The notes under the pieces are model-generated. The model saw only the letters and a program-made list of their open reading frames with translations. It was not told the DNA's origin and ran no database searches. This document shows positions 29,651 through 38,691 of a DNA stretch of 64,000 bases, one piece after another (positions within the stretch are counted from its first letter, which is position 1; each line of letters opens with the position of its first letter). The DNA comes from Cytobacillus horneckiae (GTDB taxonomy: Bacteria > Bacillota > Bacilli > Bacillales > Cytobacillaceae). Location: the NCBI RefSeq assembly GCF_002835735.1, contig NZ_PISD01000046.1:62001-126000 (forward strand), read 5' to 3'. Both the position numbers and the translations under genes were made by a program.

Positions 29651-30220
29651 ATGTGGGTTTATGAAAAAAAGCTTCAGTATCCTGTTCGAGTAAGCACCTG
29701 TAACCCAATGCTGGCAAAATATTTAATCGAGCAGTACGGTGGTGCAGATGGTGAACTATCTGCAGCACTGCGTTATTTAAACCAACGCTACACTATTCCT
29801 GATAAAGTAATTGGACTATTAACCGATATTGGTACAGAAGAGTTTGCCCATTTAGAAATGATTGCAACAATGGTATTTAAGTTAACGAAAGATGCCACTC
29901 CAGAACAAATGAAAGCAGCAGGCCTTGCTACTCATTATGCAAACCACGATAATGCTCTATATTATGAAAGCGCCGCTGGCAATCCTTGGACAGCGACCTA
30001 TATCGCTGCAAAAGGTGACCCTATCGCTGATTTATACGAGGATATTGCAGCTGAAGAAAAGGCAAGAGCCACCTATCAATGGCTAATCAATCTTAGTGAT
30101 GATACGGACTTAAATGACAGCCTTCGTTTCTTAAGAGAACGCGAAATCATTCATTCCCAGCGCTTCAGGGAAGCTGTTGAAATTTTAAAAGGTGAGCAAG
30201 GAAAGAAAAAGTTCTTCTAA
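29651..30220 (+). CDS. cotJC: spore coat protein CotJC (manganese catalase family)
   Basis: CotJC belongs to the dimanganese catalase family and localises to the spore coat. The 189-residue protein starts MWVYEKKLQYPVRVS and shows the ferritin-like ligands: EQYGGADGELSAALRYL, GTEEFAHLEMIATM near 72-86 (E-x2-H), and IAAEEKARATYQWL near 135-149 (E-x-x-A), with EREIIHSQRF near 160. TTAGGAGGAAGAGG precedes the ATG. It closes the operon 45 bases after cotJB, and a hairpin at 30306-30341 follows. Confidence 0.95.
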   Translation: MWVYEKKLQYPVRVSTCNPMLAKYLIEQYGGADGELSAALRYLNQRYTIPDKVIGLLTDIGTEEFAHLEMIATMVFKLTKDATPEQMKAAGLATHYANHDNALYYESAAGNPWTATYIAAKGDPIADLYEDIAAEEKARATYQWLINLSDDTDLNDSLRFLREREIIHSQRFREAVEILKGEQGKKKFF

Positions 30221-30305
30221 TTCATCATTTATTTGACATTGGTAAAGGAAAAACCATACTCCTCCTGAAAAATTTCTGTTTGAACAGTATATTTATTTAC
30301 AAATC

Positions 30306-30341
30306 AAGCCCCGCAGCTATAGTGCAACTTCCGCGGGGCTT
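30306..30341. terminator. hairpin between convergent cotJC and ypbF
   Basis: AAGCCCCGC (30306-30314) pairs with GCGGGGCTT (30333-30341) around an 18-base loop. The T runs on both sides are weak, so it may be a modest bidirectional terminator. Confidence 0.6.
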
Positions 30342-30348
30342 CCTGCCT

Positions 30349-30807
30349 CTATTTATTTTCATGAAATAAATTGATGTCGTAATTTTTTTTCATCATATCA
30401 TAGACAATATGGCGATTTTTCCACTCATCTTCCTTTTTCCATAAATCCTTACTTTTATCAATAATTTCACACCTTAATGCATGATATTCCTTTTCCGCTT
30501 TCTCCCTTTTTTGGCGCAAAACGTTCATTAATCCAAAAAGGCCGATAATGAAAATAAGGCAATATAAATTGGCCGACTGATTGACAAATACGGAAAACAT
30601 TGCAGCAAACGAATAAGCGTAAGGAACCATCAACTGATAATAAAGAAACGCAAAGTAACTAAAGGATAGAAATACGACAGCCCACATGACGACCAAATGC
30701 CACTCTTTCAAACGCTCGAATTTATTTTTTCTCTCAACAACCTTTTGCAGCATTTGCCTCGTTGCCTGATCTGTTCGTTCATCCAGCATTATGATAGATG
30801 TCTCCAT
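30349..30807 (-). CDS. ypbF: YpbF-like membrane protein (DUF2663)
   Basis: A 152-residue protein with two central membrane segments (about residues 36-58 and 75-92) between a charged N-terminal helix and a basic, coiled C-terminal tail (RQKREKAEKEYHAL). Position between ypbG and ypbE and the overall form identify YpbF; function is unknown. GGAGTGATG precedes the ATG. The cotJ operon is inserted between it and ypbG compared with B. subtilis 168. Confidence 0.8.
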   Translation of the reverse strand: METSIIMLDERTDQATRQMLQKVVERKNKFERLKEWHLVVMWAVVFLSFSYFAFLYYQLMVPYAYSFAAMFSVFVNQSANLYCLIFIIGLFGLMNVLRQKREKAEKEYHALRCEIIDKSKDLWKKEDEWKNRHIVYDMMKKNYDINLFHENK

Positions 30808-30885
30808 TTATCATCACTCCAATCATACTCAATACATATGCTTGACCACATTATATGATTGGATAAAAGATTAAATGTCTATTTG

Positions 30886-31662
30886 TTAATCTAACGGGAT
30901 AGTTAAAACTTGTCCTACATGTATTTCATTGGATTGCAGATTATTTGCCCGCTTAATTTTCTCAATCCCGTTTTGAGATTGATAGTAGGTCATTGCAATT
31001 CTGTACATTGTTTCCTCTTGTTTTACTGTATGATATATAACTTTTTCTTTTGATTCCTGTTGCTGTTGTTCCTGTTGCTTCTGTTTTTCTCTTTCTTCTT
31101 TTTCTCTCTGTTCTTTTTCAGCAGCTGCCTGTTTTTTCTTCTCTTCTTCCAGTTTCTTTGCTTCTTCCTTTGCTTTTTGCTCTTTTTCCTTTTGTTCTTT
31201 TTCTTTCAGTTCTTTTTCTTTTTGTTCTTTTTCTTTTTGTTCTTGTTCTTTTTGTGCTTTTTCTTTCTCCGCCTGCTCTTTTGCCTTCTTCTCCTCTTCA
31301 TTATCTTCATCATCTACAACTGCATTCGCTTCTGTTGTTCCGTTATTGCCTGAAAATCCAACAGTTTCAAAATCGGAGGCAGTCTCAGAATTTGATGAGG
31401 CTCCCGGCAGGAAAAAATAATATACGGATAAGGTGACTATCGGTAATGTAATAAAGAAGGCAGCCAATAGCCGTATCACCGGATATTCTGATTTCCTTTT
31501 ATTTTTTTGTCTTTTTTCTCTCTGAATACTTGTTCTTGAACGCCCGGCAACAACTTTTTCCGGCTCGTTAAAATCAGCTTGCTGCTCTTTGCTGTCTTGT
31601 TTTTTATGTATTCTTTGTCGATGACTAACCGCCTTTTCTCTAAACGGGGCTTCTTTGTTCAT
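30886..31662 (-). CDS. ypbE: LysM-domain membrane protein (YpbE)
   Basis: Bitopic protein with a basic cytosolic N-terminus (~60 residues), one membrane segment (about 61-83, IRLLAAFFITLPIVTLSVYY), a long low-complexity charged stretch (about residues 118-205, dominated by KEKEQ-type repeats with coiled-coil character) and a C-terminal LysM domain (IYHTVKQEETMYRIAMTYY...VGQVLTIPL) that should bind peptidoglycan. The stalk probably spans the wall. The ATG at 31662 has GGAAGGGAAG upstream; an ATG at 31683 overlaps the ypbD stop and lacks a site. Role unknown. Confidence 0.82.
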   Translation of the reverse strand: MNKEAPFREKAVSHRQRIHKKQDSKEQQADFNEPEKVVAGRSRTSIQREKRQKNKRKSEYPVIRLLAAFFITLPIVTLSVYYFFLPGASSNSETASDFETVGFSGNNGTTEANAVVDDEDNEEEKKAKEQAEKEKAQKEQEQKEKEQKEKELKEKEQKEKEQKAKEEAKKLEEEKKKQAAAEKEQREKEEREKQKQQEQQQQESKEKVIYHTVKQEETMYRIAMTYYQSQNGIEKIKRANNLQSNEIHVGQVLTIPLD

Positions 31663-31679
31663 AAATCTTCCCTTCCTAT

Positions 31680-32264
31680 TCATCTATTATATTGATTACG
31701 ATATTTAATCGACATACCAAGCAAGAAATCAATAATAAAATGCATTAAAATAGTAACTACTAAATTCTCTGTGAAATAATAGACAAATCCGATTAAAAAA
31801 CTAAGTAGCACAACATTCAAGAATAGAAACCAATTGAATAAATATCTGTAATGGACAAGTGCAAAAATAATGCTTGATACTATTAAACCGAAATTGGTTT
31901 GAATCACGCCGCGAAATAGGATTTCTTCGCTAAACGCCACCAGCATCGTGATAAACGCAATTTGAAAGAGGCTAGGTGAGCGAAAGATTTTATTATTTAA
32001 CCCTCCATCATCATAGTAGGAAGAAGGCAGCACTCTCATTAATGCCAAATCTATTAACACTACAATGATCCCTGCTGTCCCACCAATAATGATAATATTT
32101 ATATCCGCCCATTTAAATAGTGCTGTGAAGTCTGAAAAAGAATCAAATAACAAAAAACCTAATATTAGTGAAATGACTAACAATAGTAATTGCGTTAAAT
32201 ATAGATGAAATAATAACTCCCGATCCGTCAATTCTTTAACAATGTCAGAATATTTATCCCTCAT
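31680..32264 (-). CDS. ypbD: CPBP-family intramembrane protease (YpbD)
   Basis: Polytopic membrane protein of 194 residues with five to six hydrophobic segments and the Abi/CPBP motifs EEILFRGVIQ (EExxxR) near residue 114, FALVHYRY (FxxxH) near 137 and HFIIDFLLG near 175. CPBP enzymes are related to Rce1 prenyl-CaaX endopeptidases; the substrate of YpbD is unknown. The binding site is weak. It sits 13 bases after recS, and its stop is followed at once by ypbE. Confidence 0.87.
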   Translation of the reverse strand: MRDKYSDIVKELTDRELLFHLYLTQLLLLVISLILGFLLFDSFSDFTALFKWADINIIIIGGTAGIIVVLIDLALMRVLPSSYYDDGGLNNKIFRSPSLFQIAFITMLVAFSEEILFRGVIQTNFGLIVSSIIFALVHYRYLFNWFLFLNVVLLSFLIGFVYYFTENLVVTILMHFIIDFLLGMSIKYRNQYNR

Positions 32265-32277
32265 TCATTTCACTCGC

Positions 32278-33759
32278 TTAATTTATCAATATTTCTGCTA
32301 AAAGCTTTTCCCAGTCGGACTCGACCTCACGCTTTTCTAAATGATTGCTTATAGTAAAATTATTTACATCAATTCCACAAATATCGCAACAATTATCTAC
32401 CTTTATTGTCAACTCTTCGTCAAAATACTGCAAGATTTTTTTTCGGCGGCATGCGGATGAATAAATCCACTGAAGCATATCGTTAATTTTTTTCCTTTTT
32501 ACATTGTATTGGTTTGCCATCATCTGTTTTAAAGTAAGCAAGGAATCATACCCTTGTCCATCTGCCACCGCTTGATCATTGAAGGATTTAAGCAGCCTAT
32601 AATTTGTTTCTGTTAGACCAGCTATTGCAGTCACTTCCGATTCATAAGCGGATAATTGATGCCAGCCTTCAGGAACTTGAGAGAACCAATGTAATAGGGC
32701 ATCAATTTGAATATCAGACAGCAATTCTCCCTCTGCAAGCTGAAGAGGAAGCTGTTCATCTCCAGCTGCGTATAATAGCAATGCTAGGCTATTACCGCCA
32801 TCTCTACCCGCTCGGCCAATTTCCTGTAAATAAGATTCAAGCTGCATCGGCATATGAAAATGAATAACAAAACGGAGATTGTCTTTATTGATCCCCATAC
32901 CAAATGCACTCGTTGCGCAAATAATGTCCAGCTGACCATATAAAAATTGCTGTTGGATTAATTTTCGATTCTCCTGAGTCAGTCCGCCATGATATGCCAT
33001 CACATCGCCAAACCCTTGCTCTTTTAAAACCATCGCTGTTCTCTCAGCCATCTTTTTACTCGAAAAATAAATAATTCCCGGCCCTTTCATTTTTCTTAAA
33101 TAATCGAGCATAACATCCATTTTTTCTTGAGAACTATTTACATGTTCTACCAGAAGTGCAATATTTGGCCGATCGACAGAATAAATAAATTCATTGCTGT
33201 TCTCAATGGCCAAAGACGCTTTAATATCTTGTTTCACTTCAGCTGTAGCTGTTGCGGTTAATGCTAATGTCAATGGCGAGCCTAATCTTGTTCTAACCTC
33301 GCCAATTTTTAAATAATCAGGCCGGAAATCGTATCCCCATTGAGAAATACAGTGTGCCTCATCAATCACAAACAATGCGATATTTAATTTACTTAACCGC
33401 TCGATAAATGACACTGATTTCAACATCTCCGGTGAGGTAAATATAAATTTATATTCATTCAATTGATGTAACGCACGATACTTTTCTTCATAAGATAAAA
33501 ATGAATTGAATGCAATAACTCGTTTTTCACCAATCATCATCAATTGGTCCACTTGATCTTGCATGAGTGATAGCAGCGGGGAAACAACGATGACTGAGCC
33601 TTCTAACATATAACCTGGCAATTGATAGCACAAGGACTTACCCGTACCGGTTGGCAGCATCGCTACTGTATCGTTCCCTGATAAGATGGATGAGATTGTT
33701 TCTCTCTGGCCTTTTCTGAACGATGAATAACCGAATATTTTCTGCAGCATTTTTTCCAT
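32278..33759 (-). CDS. recS: RecQ-family DNA helicase RecS
   Basis: ATP-dependent 3'-5' DNA helicase acting in recombination and repair. Superfamily 2 motifs are clear: FRKGQRETI (motif 0), MLPTGTGKSLCYQLP (I), VVSPLLSLMQDQ (Ia), DEAHCISQWGYDFR (II, DEAH), LTATAT (III), and ATSAFGMGINK plus QEIGRAGRDG (V-VI). The zinc-binding region CRRKKILQYF...CCDIC follows near residue 445. There is no HRDC domain; at 493 residues it matches B. subtilis RecS (YpbC) rather than the longer RecQ. It starts six bases after ypbB. Confidence 0.94.
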   Translation of the reverse strand: MEKMLQKIFGYSSFRKGQRETISSILSGNDTVAMLPTGTGKSLCYQLPGYMLEGSVIVVSPLLSLMQDQVDQLMMIGEKRVIAFNSFLSYEEKYRALHQLNEYKFIFTSPEMLKSVSFIERLSKLNIALFVIDEAHCISQWGYDFRPDYLKIGEVRTRLGSPLTLALTATATAEVKQDIKASLAIENSNEFIYSVDRPNIALLVEHVNSSQEKMDVMLDYLRKMKGPGIIYFSSKKMAERTAMVLKEQGFGDVMAYHGGLTQENRKLIQQQFLYGQLDIICATSAFGMGINKDNLRFVIHFHMPMQLESYLQEIGRAGRDGGNSLALLLYAAGDEQLPLQLAEGELLSDIQIDALLHWFSQVPEGWHQLSAYESEVTAIAGLTETNYRLLKSFNDQAVADGQGYDSLLTLKQMMANQYNVKRKKINDMLQWIYSSACRRKKILQYFDEELTIKVDNCCDICGIDVNNFTISNHLEKREVESDWEKLLAEILIN

Positions 33760-33765
33760 AAAACA

Positions 33766-34818
33766 TCACCGTATTCCATTTTTAGCAAGCACTAATCGAA
33801 TTTCAAAATAATTTGCACCTGGTACAGATTGTCGTATATATTTTAACTGCTTTGTAGATACATTTTTTGATGCTCTTTCAATTTGCTGTTGATTAAACTG
33901 ACTAACATATTTATCAATCGTAAAGTCTTGAATATTTAATGCGATCTCAACAATATGATCTTCTATTGTACCTTTTTTCAAATTTCTATACGCAGCTATC
34001 TCATCAATCGATAATCCTTGCTGCAACAATTGATAGGTCTTGCTCGTCGATTTCGTCAATAATGAAAATGAATGATCGTCATCAAGTATTAACTGCTGCA
34101 GAATTGGAAATTCAGTTCGACTTTTTTCTACCTGCTGTATCATATAATGCAGGATATTTAAGAAATGAATATGGTACTCATCTTCATTCATGCGAAGTTT
34201 GTCAGAGACTTGTTCAGCTGTTAGACCAATTTTACTATAACCTGATAATCTTATCACTAATAATATCGGTCGGATGCTTTCATCTTTTCCTAATAACGCG
34301 CTTAATTCGCCAAATAATTGTTTAGCCAGATCTTCTCTCTTCCATTTTAATTGTTTTAAGAGGCTTTTAAGCCAATAATGAACTTCTTTCTTTGTTTGGA
34401 TTGGAATATATCGTTGATTTTGTTTATTTAACTGAGAAACAACTTGCACTAGTAAAGAGAGCCTTTCCCAAAAACGAGCAGTATAGCGATGATATTGCCA
34501 ACCATTCACATAAGCAGGCAAGGGATTTGATGACCCATTTATTATTTTCTGCCCTTTATTGGTCAGCTTAAACGATAGGTTTTCTTTTTCAATGATGATA
34601 TTGACTTTTTCCATCCTTTTGTATATTTCAGTAAACTCATTTCTTTGCAGGCGAGGAAAGAGATGGAAGAATTCCGTTAGATGAAAGAGATGGGCATCTT
34701 GAATCGTTTGCGAAGTTTTTTTTCCATTGAGCAAATGCAGAATTGAAAAAATGGTTCTTTGATTGCCAATTTTAGTTAAACAATGCAATATCACTTTTTC
34801 AGTATAAGATATTCTCAT
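33766..34818 (-). CDS. ypbB: YpbB helix-turn-helix protein, RecS partner
   Basis: A 350-residue protein with no enzymatic motif; the C-terminal ~90 residues include a helix-turn-helix-like segment (LLQQGLSIDEIAAYRNLKKG). It always precedes recS in Bacillus and resembles the RQC/HTH part of RecQ proteins, so a DNA-binding helper of RecS is a reasonable inference. CAGGTGATTG precedes the ATG. It leads the ypbB-recS-ypbD-ypbE unit; genes are close-packed throughout. Confidence 0.82.
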   Translation of the reverse strand: MRISYTEKVILHCLTKIGNQRTIFSILHLLNGKKTSQTIQDAHLFHLTEFFHLFPRLQRNEFTEIYKRMEKVNIIIEKENLSFKLTNKGQKIINGSSNPLPAYVNGWQYHRYTARFWERLSLLVQVVSQLNKQNQRYIPIQTKKEVHYWLKSLLKQLKWKREDLAKQLFGELSALLGKDESIRPILLVIRLSGYSKIGLTAEQVSDKLRMNEDEYHIHFLNILHYMIQQVEKSRTEFPILQQLILDDDHSFSLLTKSTSKTYQLLQQGLSIDEIAAYRNLKKGTIEDHIVEIALNIQDFTIDKYVSQFNQQQIERASKNVSTKQLKYIRQSVPGANYFEIRLVLAKNGIR

Positions 34819-35451
<633 letters not shown>

Positions 35452-35474
35452 TCCTCAACTAAACTTTTCAAGCC

Positions 35475-35499
35475 AAAAACTCCCGGCAAGGGAGTTTTT
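35475..35499 (+). terminator. terminator after fer
   Basis: AAAAACTCCC (35475-35484) pairs with GGGAGTTTTT (35490-35499) and TTATTTTTTC follows on the plus strand. Confidence 0.9.
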
Positions 35500-35520
35500 T
35501 ATTTTTTCCCCATACACAAA

Positions 35521-35551
35521 AAAACAGCAGCCAATGATAGGCTGCTGTTTT
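35521..35551 (-). terminator. terminator after ribU
   Basis: AAAACAGCAGCC (35521-35532) and GGCTGCTGTTTT (35540-35551) pair perfectly, followed by a T-rich run on the minus strand. Confidence 0.88.
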
Positions 35552-35559
35552 TATTTATA

Positions 35560-36144
35560 TTAAGCAATTGAATTTAATGCCTTTTGTTTTGCAATCCAAG
35601 TATTCATTTTTGCAAAAATCAGCATGAATACTAAAGCAATTAGTAACCCTTTAATAAAATTAAACGGCAGGATAAACAGAATCGCTGTTGATTTCATCTC
35701 TGGTGCTGACATTGCCGGCATATTTAAGAATAGCGTGTACGCAGGAAGGAATACATAGTAGTTAAGCAAGCTCATTGATACTGCCATCACACTCGTTCCA
35801 ATAATCAGCCCAACTGTCATGCCCTTTTTTGATTTTAATTTTGTATACACATAATAGGTAGGCAATATAAATAATACGCCTGCAATAAAGTTTGCGATAT
35901 GACCAACAGGAACTCCTGTAGCACTGCCTGTCATAAAGTAATCTAAAATGTTTTTAAAAAGCTCCACCAATATTCCAGCAATTGGTCCAAAAATCAATGC
36001 GGCGATTAAAGCGGGAATATCGCTAAAATCGATCATTAAAAAGTTTGGAAATGGCGGCAGCGGAAAGTTTAATAGCATTAAAATATAAGCAATGCTACTA
36101 AGCATTCCGATTGAAACGAAAGCTTTTACATTCAGTTTTTTCAT
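35560..36144 (-). CDS. ribU: riboflavin transporter RibU (ECF substrate-binding subunit)
   Basis: RibU is the membrane S-component that captures riboflavin for the energy-coupling-factor transporter. The 194-residue protein has six hydrophobic segments, and the N-terminal LLNFPLPPFPNFLMIDFSDIP motif region near residue 25 is typical of riboflavin S-components. The ATG at 36144 has AAGGAGAG upstream; an in-frame start at 36225 would begin inside the riboswitch terminator. Expression should be switched off by FMN through the upstream riboswitch. Old name ypaA. Confidence 0.95.
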   Translation of the reverse strand: MKKLNVKAFVSIGMLSSIAYILMLLNFPLPPFPNFLMIDFSDIPALIAALIFGPIAGILVELFKNILDYFMTGSATGVPVGHIANFIAGVLFILPTYYVYTKLKSKKGMTVGLIIGTSVMAVSMSLLNYYVFLPAYTLFLNMPAMSAPEMKSTAILFILPFNFIKGLLIALVFMLIFAKMNTWIAKQKALNSIA

Positions 36145-36218
36145 TTTCCTCTCTCCTTGGTAGGCTATCTCTCCTATAGAAGAAAGGTTCAGCAAATAAG
36201 CATCTTTGCAATAAAAAA

Positions 36219-36240
36219 CCCTCAAGCATTAACTTGAGGG
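36219..36240 (-). terminator. riboswitch-controlled terminator before ribU
   Basis: CCCTCAAG and CTTGAGGG arms (36219-36226, 36233-36240) with T6 directly after on the minus strand. Placed between the FMN aptamer and ribU, it is the expression platform. Confidence 0.9.
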
Positions 36241-36307
36241 AGAATTACAAAGACATTCTTAAGAAACGTTCAATCAATAAATATTTTTTGAACGTACGCA
36301 GAACCTC

Positions 36308-36484
36308 CATCTTCTCCCATCCAGACTTTACTGTCGGCTTTGGATTCGCACCAAATCCTGCCCGATTATAGCGTACTGCAGTTAATATCCAACTGAACAG
36401 CACTATCAGGCTCGCGGGCTTAAAGCAAGAAAAAACTAAACGCTTATCACCGCCGGTCGGGAATTTCACCCTGCCCCGAAGATA
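36308..36484 (-). ncRNA. FMN riboswitch (RFN element)
   Basis: The minus strand reads the conserved RFN blocks in order: CTTCGGGGCAGGGTGAAAT, TCCCGACCGGCGGT, AGCCCGCGAGC, GATTTGGTGCGAATCC, AAAGCCGACAGT, and AGTCTGGATGGGAGAAGAT. FMN binding favours the terminator at 36219-36240 and shuts down ribU. The aptamer looks complete; its P3-P4 region contains an ordinary variable arm. Confidence 0.97.
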
Positions 36485-36509
36485 GACCATATTTTATTTT
36501 AACAACTTC

Positions 36510-36538
36510 ATTATACTGAAAAAGATTCCGTTTGTGAA
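36510..36538 (-). promoter_or_regulatory. predicted SigA promoter of the riboswitch-ribU transcript
   Basis: TTCACA (36538-36533), 17-base spacer, TATAAT (36515-36510) on the minus strand; transcription would start just before the aptamer. Confidence 0.7.
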
Positions 36539-36640
36539 GTCTCCTGCACTTATTTATCTCAAATTAAATATTTTTTTAATGAACCCCTTATTTTTACCAC
36601 ATTAAAGCGTTTCCATGGTAAATACAAACAATAATTTAAA

Positions 36641-36669
36641 TTGACAGAATAATATTCGTCTTGTAAAAT
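36641..36669 (+). promoter_or_regulatory. predicted SigA promoter of serA
   Basis: TTGACA (36641-36646), 17-base spacer, TAAAAT (36664-36669), an almost perfect SigA promoter about 40 bases before the serA start. Confidence 0.75.
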
Positions 36670-36707
36670 TATCAGATAATTGGTCCACTATCTTAGGAGG
36701 GTTCATA

Positions 36708-38282
36708 ATGTATCAAATATTAGTTGCTGATGCGATTAACGCAGAAGGTCTCGAACCGCTGTTAGGCTTAGAAGAAGCCGAAATTATCGAAAAGAAAACG
36801 GACGATCCTGAAGTTCGTTTAGAAGACATTGACGCATTGCTCGTCCGCAGTGCAACTAAAGTTACTGAAGCACTTCTAAATCAGATGCCGCGCTTAAAAA
36901 TCATTGCCAGGGCAGGCGTCGGTGTAGATAATATAGATGTTCCCGCAGCTACTAAAAAAGGAATTATCGTTATTAATGCACCAGATGGAAACACCATCTC
37001 AACGGCCGAGCACACTTTTGCGATGATGGCTTCATTAATGAGAAATATTCCTCAAGCACATAGCTCTGTCAAGAATCTAGAGTGGAAACGAAATGCATTT
37101 ATCGGGACAGAATTATATGGCAAGCGTCTCGGCATTGTCGGCATGGGTAGAATCGGCTCCGAAATCGCTAAACGAGCAAAAGTATTTGGCATGAATGTGA
37201 ATGTGTTTGATCCATTTTTAACAAAAGAAAGAGCCGCCAAACTTGGAGTAGAATCTTCTACATTAGATGAACTGCTCGGAGGGGCAGATATCATTACTGT
37301 GCATACACCTCTTACTCCAGAAACTAAAGGCATAATCAACGAGGAAGCTTTAAAAAAGACAAAAAAAGGTATTTATTTACTAAACTGCGCCCGCGGTGGA
37401 ATTATCGATGAGCAGGACTTGGCTAAATATGTAGCAAATGGTCATGTCGGCGGTGTTGCACTTGATGTATTTGAAGCGGAGCCTCCTGGTGAGCATCCGT
37501 TATTGAAATATGACAATGTGATTGTTACACCTCATCTTGGTGCATCAACAAAAGAGGCACAATTGAATGTCGCTACACAAGTTGCAAAGGAGGTCCGCTC
37601 CTTCTTTGAAGGCAAGCCTGTATCAAGCTCAATCAACTTGCCTGCTATCTCCAATGATGTGTATGAAAAAATACAGCCGTTTTATCAAATTTCTAAACAA
37701 ATTGGCCACATCCTGTCACAATGTGTAAAAGAAGGCGTTCATGAACTTTCAGTTACATATTCAGGTTCAGTTACTGACCTTGAAACCACTTACTTAACTA
37801 AAGCTATGTTATCCGGTTTCTTCAAAAATAGAATTGATGTGAACGTGAACGAAGTCAATGCGCTTCTCACCGCAAAAGAAAGAGGCATCACAGTCGGCGA
37901 AAAAATATCAACAGATGCATTTGGCTATGATAATTGCATTGCCGTTACCGCAAAAGGGGAAGAGAGCGCCTTTACAGTCAGAGGAACTTTTATTGATCAT
38001 TACGGACCAAGAATCGTTTATTTAAATGGATTCAACATCGATTTCCTTCCAGAAGGAAACTTGCTGTACATCCAGCATATGGATAGACCCGGAGTCATTG
38101 GACATGTCGGCCAAATCCTGGGAGATCAGGGCATCAATATCGCAACCATGCAAGTCGGACGGAAAAAAGCTGGAGGCGAAGCCATCATGGTTCTAGCGTT
38201 TGACAAACCACTAAGCGAAGCTGAATTGACTTCATTAGAAAAACTGGATGAAATCGTTTCAATTAATCCTATTATTTTATAA
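36708..38282 (+). CDS. serA: D-3-phosphoglycerate dehydrogenase
   Basis: SerA oxidises 3-phosphoglycerate with NAD, the first step of serine synthesis. The 524-residue long form has a substrate domain, the NAD-binding [15 protein letters not shown] near residue 142, catalytic [11 protein letters not shown] near 228 and VTPHLGAST near 278 (His), an intervening domain (~320-445) and a C-terminal ACT domain ([20 protein letters not shown] near 454) that can bind serine as feedback inhibitor. TTAGGAGGG precedes the ATG. It is transcribed alone from the promoter at 36641. Confidence 0.97.
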   Translation: MYQILVADAINAEGLEPLLGLEEAEIIEKKTDDPEVRLEDIDALLVRSATKVTEALLNQMPRLKIIARAGVGVDNIDVPAATKKGIIVINAPDGNTISTAEHTFAMMASLMRNIPQAHSSVKNLEWKRNAFIGTELYGKRLGIVGMGRIGSEIAKRAKVFGMNVNVFDPFLTKERAAKLGVESSTLDELLGGADIITVHTPLTPETKGIINEEALKKTKKGIYLLNCARGGIIDEQDLAKYVANGHVGGVALDVFEAEPPGEHPLLKYDNVIVTPHLGASTKEAQLNVATQVAKEVRSFFEGKPVSSSINLPAISNDVYEKIQPFYQISKQIGHILSQCVKEGVHELSVTYSGSVTDLETTYLTKAMLSGFFKNRIDVNVNEVNALLTAKERGITVGEKISTDAFGYDNCIAVTAKGEESAFTVRGTFIDHYGPRIVYLNGFNIDFLPEGNLLYIQHMDRPGVIGHVGQILGDQGINIATMQVGRKKAGGEAIMVLAFDKPLSEAELTSLEKLDEIVSINPIIL

Positions 38283-38292
38283 TGGTAAGAAT

Positions 38293-38344
38293 GAGCAAAC
38301 CAATCAGTCGATTTTTTTCGGGACGATTGGATTGCTCTTTTTTA
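38293..38344 (+). terminator. terminator after serA
   Basis: GAGCAAACCAATC (38293-38305) pairs with GATTGGATTGCTC (38325-38337), one mismatch, then TTTTTT on the plus strand. Confidence 0.85.
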
Positions 38345-38449
38345 TGGGAGACGGTTCATCTTCAGGAGAGTACACTCTGTTTATCAAATAAAGATACCCG
38401 CTTGTTTCTCGTTCGGTTTATTCCGCCATGAAGCAATTTGGCTTTCCGC

Positions 38450-38590
38450 TGGCTTACTCTTCCTCTGCGAATTCAGCGGAATAAATTCGGATTATTCTGC
38501 TTCACTTACTCTTTCCCCTCGATTTCTGCCGAATAAATTTTTTTGTTTCGTTAAAGCTACTCTCCCCTTCTTCTTTCGAATGAACATTTC
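38450..38590. repeat. degenerate tandem repeat, about 52-base period
   Basis: Three units share CTTACTCT...TTC(A/T)GC(G/C)GAATAAATT: CTTACTCT starts at 38453 and 38505 (a diverged form near 38556), and GAATAAATT at 38479 and 38531 (diverged GAATGAAC near 38578). It fills the middle of the 409-base gap between serA and the PHP gene; no ORF is supported there. Confidence 0.6.
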
Positions 38591-38691
38591 CAACATTTGC
38601 TCGCTATTCAGATGAAGCCACTACGAGGCAAACAAAAAAAGCCATTCAATAGCAAAAAAACAGCTAGTGAATAGCTCAGCAAAATGAGCAT

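Noticed and set aside
31060-31300. Repetitive GTTCTTTTTCTTT pattern considered as a CRISPR or tandem array
   Set aside because: It is in-frame coding repeat of a charged stalk in ypbE, with no spacers.
31050-31436. Plus-strand Phe/Leu-rich frames opposite ypbE
   Set aside because: They are the mirror of the Glu/Lys/Gln-rich low-complexity stretch of ypbE.
36245-36490. 81-codon minus-strand frame upstream of ribU
   Set aside because: It is the FMN aptamer itself; conserved RNA blocks explain the sequence.
36602-36615. cre-like TTAAAGCGTTTCCA upstream of serA
   Set aside because: Two mismatches to the consensus, including an end position; too weak to call.
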